9,311 bases of DNA. It comes from JAZLIT01 sp045617525 (GTDB taxonomy: Bacteria; Bacillota; Bacilli; Bacillales_A; Planococcaceae). Of this stretch, positions 6,868 through 9,311 are shown one piece after another. The DNA lies in the NCBI GenBank assembly GCA_045617525.1, contig JAZLIT010000169.1, positions 1 to 9,311 of the forward strand, given 5' to 3'. The position numbers were made by a program, and so were the translations under genes. The notes beneath the pieces were generated by a model. That model was given only the letters and a program-made list of their open reading frames with translations. It made no database searches and was not told where the DNA came from. The first letter of the stretch is position 1. The number at the start of each line of letters is the position of its first letter.

Positions 6868-7320
6868 CTATTCAGATTTCAACTTGCCAATTTTTAAAAC
6901 TTTACGGCGAACTTCATCTATTGCCAGTGAATAACGATAGTAATGATAAACAATCTGCGATAATTACTGGTCAATTCAATGCTTTCTTTATTGAAGCCTT
7001 GAAGGCCGGATTCATGTCCATCACAACCATTTTCACATTCAATCCATATTAACGATAAATAATGATGAATCGTCTCTTTACGACGGTTTGGTAAGATATC
7101 AAACACAATTACTTCTGGTAGTTGAACGCCATTAGGCATCGTTTTAATCAATTCCTTAAATCGATGAATGATTGTTGAAGGCGAAGTGCCTAAAACATCC
7201 GCAGCTTCCTTAAAAGTCTTCGCTTTTACAGAGCGACAACTTTATGGAAAGCGATTTTCGCAAGCCTACCATTTGTAGATCGTTACTAGCATTTTTTGTA
7301 CCTTTTTTCTGCACAAAATT
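6868..7320 (-). pseudogene. ISL3-family transposase remnant
   Basis: On the minus strand, pieces of an ISL3-type DDE transposase appear in order but in changing frames. They are: QKKGTKNASNDLQMVGLR (7311-7258 region); then, after a frame change, the helix-turn-helix part VKAKTFKEAADVLGTSP and STIIHRFKEL; then LPEVI fused straight to VFDILPNRRKETIHHYL; then VKMVVMDMNPAFKASIKKAL (from 7036), an in-frame TGA (6973-6971) and PVIIAD; then YHYYRYSLAIDEVRRKVLK, ending at a TAG (6870-6868). The segment normally between LPEVI and VFDIL, which carries the first catalytic Asp (SIDEFKG-type), is deleted. The element is dead. Both N-terminal zinc-ribbon and C-terminal parts are missing, and I cannot identify its terminal repeats. 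Confidence 0.85.
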
Positions 7321-7346
7321 GAGTAGATACCCCAACAAATATAGCC

Positions 7347-7416
7347 TAAAAAAGACATAGTCCTCAAATTATTACTGGGGAAAAGAAGTGAAGGATATTT
7401 GAAAATGATTTAGTTG
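7347..7416. repeat. 70-bp direct repeat, copy 1
   Basis: This segment matches 8805-8874 at 69 of 70 positions (T at 7361 against C at 8819), in the same orientation and 1458 bases apart. It begins TAAAAAAGACATAG and ends GATTTAGTTG. Its right end overlaps the last codons and stop of the broken membrane-protein gene at 7410-7676, so the repeat contains that gene's tail and downstream flank. On the left it borders the ISL3 remnant. Confidence 0.95.
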
Positions 7417-7676
7417 TAGTCCATTTCATCTGCTGCAATATCTTTAAAGATTCCAGTTACATAGTTTGTTAATACAGCGGCACCAATACCTAATATACCT
7501 CCTGAAACTGCACTTAGTGCAACTAAAGTAGCTGACGAGATAGCGATTGAATTATATTCGCCCTTAGCTTTTGATTTAGCAAATCTAACATTTTCTTTTT
7601 GAATTTCAATGTAATCTTTTAAATCAGTTTTTGAAAAATTTAAAGTAAACGATGTAGGATTTTAACGTTTCCACAT
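7410..7676 (-). pseudogene. Small membrane-protein gene with a stop at codon 5
   Basis: On the minus strand ATG at 7676 has an excellent ribosome site, AAAGGGG (7691-7685), 8 bases away. It is followed by TGG AAA CGT and then TAA (7664-7662). The same frame then stays open for 83 codons to TAA at 7412-7410. Reading through the stop gives an 88-residue product. Its N-terminal half is charged (FSKTDLKDYIEIQKENVRF), its Gly/Ala-rich hydrophobic segment (SSATLVALSAVSGGILGIG, AAVLTNYV) lies at ~48-73, and its tail is acidic (KDIAADEMDYN). No ATG, GTG or TTG restart lies between the stop and the hydrophobic segment. One transmembrane helix is likely. I do not recognise the family; a small bacteriocin-like, holin-like or stress membrane peptide are only guesses. 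A single nonsense mutation is the simplest reading. Confidence 0.6.
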
Positions 7677-7702
7677 AATAATTTCCCCTTTAATTTATAT
7701 TT

Positions 7703-7715
7703 TGTCGGCCTGACA
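7703..7715. promoter_or_regulatory. Imperfect palindrome upstream of the small membrane gene
   Basis: TGTCGGCCTGACA forms a 13-base palindrome with one G-U position, 12 bases upstream of the ribosome site of the minus-strand gene at 7410-7676. Its position fits an operator or a leader hairpin; no function can be assigned. Confidence 0.3.
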
Positions 7716-7826
7716 TATAGTAAAGGGATTTTTTTTAAAAGTAATCAACCAAAACACATAAAAATTAAAATATTTTTTTAATAACTCAACTTTCGTAGTA
7801 TGATTCTCACCTAAATACCATGATGG
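7716..7826. other. AT-rich stretch without a recognisable gene
   Basis: Between the broken membrane gene and the next coding fragment the sequence is poly-A/T-rich with several T runs. It may contain the promoter of the minus-strand gene, but no box pair with normal spacing stands out. Confidence 0.4.
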
Positions 7827-7943
7827 GAGCATACTGCTTTAGATCGTTTAGGGTTGGAATTATATCATGGGGATGCAGAGGGGGCTTTTCGCTTTTTAAC
7901 AGCTTACAATGATGTTTTACTCGCTATTTTTATTGATGAATAA
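7827..7943 (+). pseudogene. Orphan C-terminal coding fragment, 38 codons
   Basis: An open stretch bounded by TGA (7821-7823) and TAA (7941-7943) encodes a protein-like sequence, LDRLGLELYHGDAEGAFRFL followed by TAYNDVLLAIFIDE. It has balanced composition unlike the AT-rich surroundings. There is no ATG and no ribosome site, so it looks like the 3' end of a gene whose front part was lost. I cannot name the family. It ends 32 bases before the next gene's start and could once have been its upstream neighbour. Confidence 0.35.
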
Positions 7944-7975
7944 CGTAGTACTTAAAACAGGGGGGAAATTTATTG

Positions 7976-8359
7976 ATGCTAATAATACTAATTATTTTAG
8001 GTTTCATTCTCGATTATTTTATAGGTCACTATTATTCAAGGAAGTTCAATATAAAGAATCAATCATTTATTTTGTATAAAAATAATGATAAACAGAAAAA
8101 AGTGTATCAAATTTGTATTTTAGTATTTTTTATTGTTTTATTAATTATTTACGGTGCTGGGTATTTACTTGAATTGAATGTAGATTTGTTTAACTTTATA
8201 CCCCTAATCATATATTCTATACTTCCATTTTCCGCTATCATACAGTTATATGAAGAAAATAAATACGAAAAAAATAAAAGATATTTTTATGCATCAACAA
8301 TTAGATGGTCAGTCGGTTTAGTTTATGGTTTGCTATTGTTGTTATGGGTTATTTTTTAA
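7976..8359 (+). CDS. Small four-helix membrane protein, possibly DUF4181-like
   Basis: The 127-residue product is very hydrophobic, with four likely membrane helices at about 1-16, 43-66, 71-90 and 107-127. Between helices 1 and 2 there is a Lys-rich loop (KNNDKQKKVYQ), and between 3 and 4 a charged stretch (YEENKYEKNKRYFYAS). Length and layout recall small Bacillus DUF4181 proteins, but this is a weak family guess. AGGGGGG (7959-7965) lies 10 bases before ATG 7976; TTG 7973 is an alternative start adding one residue. The coding sequence is extremely AT-rich compared with korAB and miaB, which, with IS debris on both sides, suggests acquired DNA. It is the only gene in the right third that looks intact. 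I see no clear terminator. Confidence 0.65.
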   Translation: MLIILIILGFILDYFIGHYYSRKFNIKNQSFILYKNNDKQKKVYQICILVFFIVLLIIYGAGYLLELNVDLFNFIPLIIYSILPFSAIIQLYEENKYEKNKRYFYASTIRWSVGLVYGLLLLLWVIF

Positions 8360-8507
8360 ATTATGTCACTACCGTCGCATAAATTTTAACTGAATTATCT
8401 GATTTTTTATTTTTCCGTTTAAGAAGAAAAACGAAGACACCTAGCAGAGGTAGTGAACATCCATTTTTTTACTATAACCTTTGACGTGGGGGCAGACGTG
8501 AAAACCT
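8360..8507. other. Intergenic DNA up to the end of the IS4 remnant
   Basis: No gene is visible. TCACTACC (8366-8373) and GGTAGTGA (8449-8456) are perfect 8-bp inverted copies 75 bases apart. The stretch 8457-8507 lies just beyond the transposase stop codon and probably belongs to the IS flank, but no terminal repeat matches the right-hand side of the window. Confidence 0.4.
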
Positions 8508-8776
8508 TTATGGTACAGCTTTACCAGCGATTGTTCGAATCCAAATGTGTGCGGATTTCCAAGGTTCTGCTTTTATTAAGCGGCTAATTTTCAAGTATGT
8601 CTTTGAACTATTCGTGTTCAGCTGTGCTAGACATGCAAACAATAGACGATTATCGCAATATACACTTGATTATGTACGGCCTGTTCGCTTTGCCCGTAGA
8701 ACTTTTTGATGTTCAAGTGCTACTTCAACCATTTGAAAAACAACTCAATCGCCCAGCGTGTACCTTGGATAGTGCT
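8508..8776 (-). pseudogene. IS4-family transposase, C-terminal remnant
   Basis: On the minus strand the sequence reads STIQGTRWAIELFFKWLK, then a TAG (8722-8720) where Gln is expected, then HLNIKKFYGQSEQAVHNQVY and IAIIVYCL. After a one-base frame change come LAQLNTNSSKTYLKISRLIK and AEPWKSAHIWIRT, ending at TAA (8510-8508). RWAIE and the Lys seven residues after the Glu are the R-(3)-E-(6)-K part of the YREK signature that holds the catalytic Glu of IS4 transposases; the signature Tyr is absent. The nonsense codon and frameshift show it is inactive. The open frame on the opposite strand here (8597-8782) is only its shadow. Confidence 0.88.
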
Positions 8777-8784
8777 CGTTGATT
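8762..8784. repeat. 23-bp inverted copy of 6719-6741
   Basis: Read on the minus strand this segment is AATCAACGAGCACTATC then CAAGGT; positions 6719-6741 on the plus strand read the same with A in place of one C (22 of 23). It contains the last 8 bases of the GC-rich element plus 15 bases of its flank. Part of it lies in the IS4 transposase coding region. Confidence 0.8.
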
Positions 8785-8804
8785 CATTCTAACTGTAATG
8801 TCAA

Positions 8805-8874
8805 TAAAAAAGACATAGCCCTCAAATTATTACTGGGGAAAAGAAGTGAAGGATATTTGAAAATGATTTAGTTG
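8805..8874. repeat. 70-bp direct repeat, copy 2
   Basis: This is the second copy of the segment at 7347-7416 (69 of 70 identical). It interrupts the IS4-type transposase: N-terminal transposase sequence lies on its right, C-terminal sequence on its left, and about the middle half of the protein is missing. It carries no gene of its own. Confidence 0.95.
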
Positions 8875-8881
8875 CTAACGA

Positions 8882-9213
8882 TTTATGGTAAGAGAATTTG
8901 CCTTTGTTGCAGGATAGGACTACCAATCATTTGAAATGGTGCCTAATTGCGTTGATTTTTAGAAGGAATTACTAATACTTCAAAGGTTATCCTTTGCTTT
9001 TTGAAGGTCGTCTGAAAATAATGTATCACTGACAGCACGCAGGCTTTCAGTTTCATTTAGCTGCGCAAATAACAGTAATTTCAGAAATGAAGTGATGTGT
9101 AGTTTTTTTGTATAGTAATTTAATTGATGGGATTTGACCAATTCCTCTAGTTTTGTGGAAGAAATCGGTGAAAACCATTGTTCAAATGATGTTTTTCGTG
9201 TAAACTTATCCAT
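8882..9213 (-). pseudogene. IS4-family transposase, N-terminal remnant
   Basis: ATG at 9213 opens a 77-codon frame beginning MDKFTRKTSFEQWFSPISST and continuing with LNYYTKKLHITSFLKLLLFA and QLNETESLRAVSDTLFSDDL. This is the DUF4372-type N-terminus of IS4-family transposases of Bacillales. AAAGGA (9227-9222) gives a ribosome site 8 bases away. After DDLQKAKDNL the frame hits TGA (8982-8980), but degraded homologous sequence continues in other frames (SISNS, then QLGTISND, then ATKANS) to about 8882, where the 70-bp repeat begins. The catalytic core is absent, so no active transposase can be made from this copy. Confidence 0.87.
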
Positions 9214-9311
9214 GCGATTGTCCTTTATTTTGGATTCGGATGGTTTACTACCGCCCTACCATTATAAAGGATTTTTTTATGCATAAATTATATTACAGAA
9301 AATTCAGTTTT
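9214..9311. other. Upstream flank of the IS4 remnant
   Basis: AT-rich sequence with TATAAT-like minus-strand boxes (around 9261-9266) that could be the old transposase promoter. The IS terminal repeat is not recognisable and may lie beyond the window. Confidence 0.3.

Noticed and set aside
8597..8782. Plus-strand open frame of 61 codons
   Set aside because: The opposite strand encodes the recognisable IS4 transposase C-terminus (RWAIELFF...NIKKFYGQ), so this is its shadow.
7347..8874. CRISPR-like or phage attachment-site reading of the 70-bp direct repeats
   Set aside because: There are only two copies, far apart and much longer than CRISPR repeats, with no integrase or tRNA gene nearby.

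Overview
The window looks like a chromosomal segment of an AT-rich, spore-forming Gram-positive bacterium of the Bacillales, most likely the Planococcaceae/Caryophanaceae (Lysinibacillus/Solibacillus-like). This rests on recognisable SpoVS, MiaB (YmcB) and RicA (YmcA) proteins, strong AGGAGG-type ribosome binding sites, and a spoVS - korAB - miaB - ricA order like that known in Bacillus relatives. The genus is an inference from gene content; I ran no search.

Left two thirds (1-6510), conserved core. spoVS (79-345) ends in a strong terminator. korA-korB (626-3223) is an abutting pair encoding a two-subunit 2-oxoacid:ferredoxin oxidoreductase, also ending in a clear terminator. A small unrecognised gene (3335-3667) and a convergent lipoprotein gene (3728-4216, minus) face each other across one shared hairpin. 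miaB-ricA (4451-6420) is a coupled operon for tRNA methylthiolation and for the Ric complex that affects RNase Y processing and Spo0A phosphorylation. It has its own promoter and a long terminator hairpin.

Right third (6511-9311), degenerate accessory region. In related bacilli cotE and mutS usually follow ricA. Here about 2.8 kb of repeat and insertion-sequence debris follows instead: a GC-rich ~150-bp element that folds into nested hairpins; an ISL3-type transposase broken by deletion, frameshifts and a stop; a small membrane-protein gene with a good ribosome binding site but a stop at codon 5; a short orphan coding fragment; an intact very AT-rich gene for a small four-helix membrane protein; and two pieces of an IS4-type transposase. 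A 70-bp near-perfect direct repeat and a 23-bp inverted repeat tie the debris together, suggesting repeated insertion, recombination and deletion.

I see no rRNA, tRNA, CRISPR array or convincing new defence or biosynthetic system. The points most worth a second look are the nested-hairpin element, the 70-bp repeat whose first copy overlaps the end of the broken membrane-protein gene, and that gene itself.
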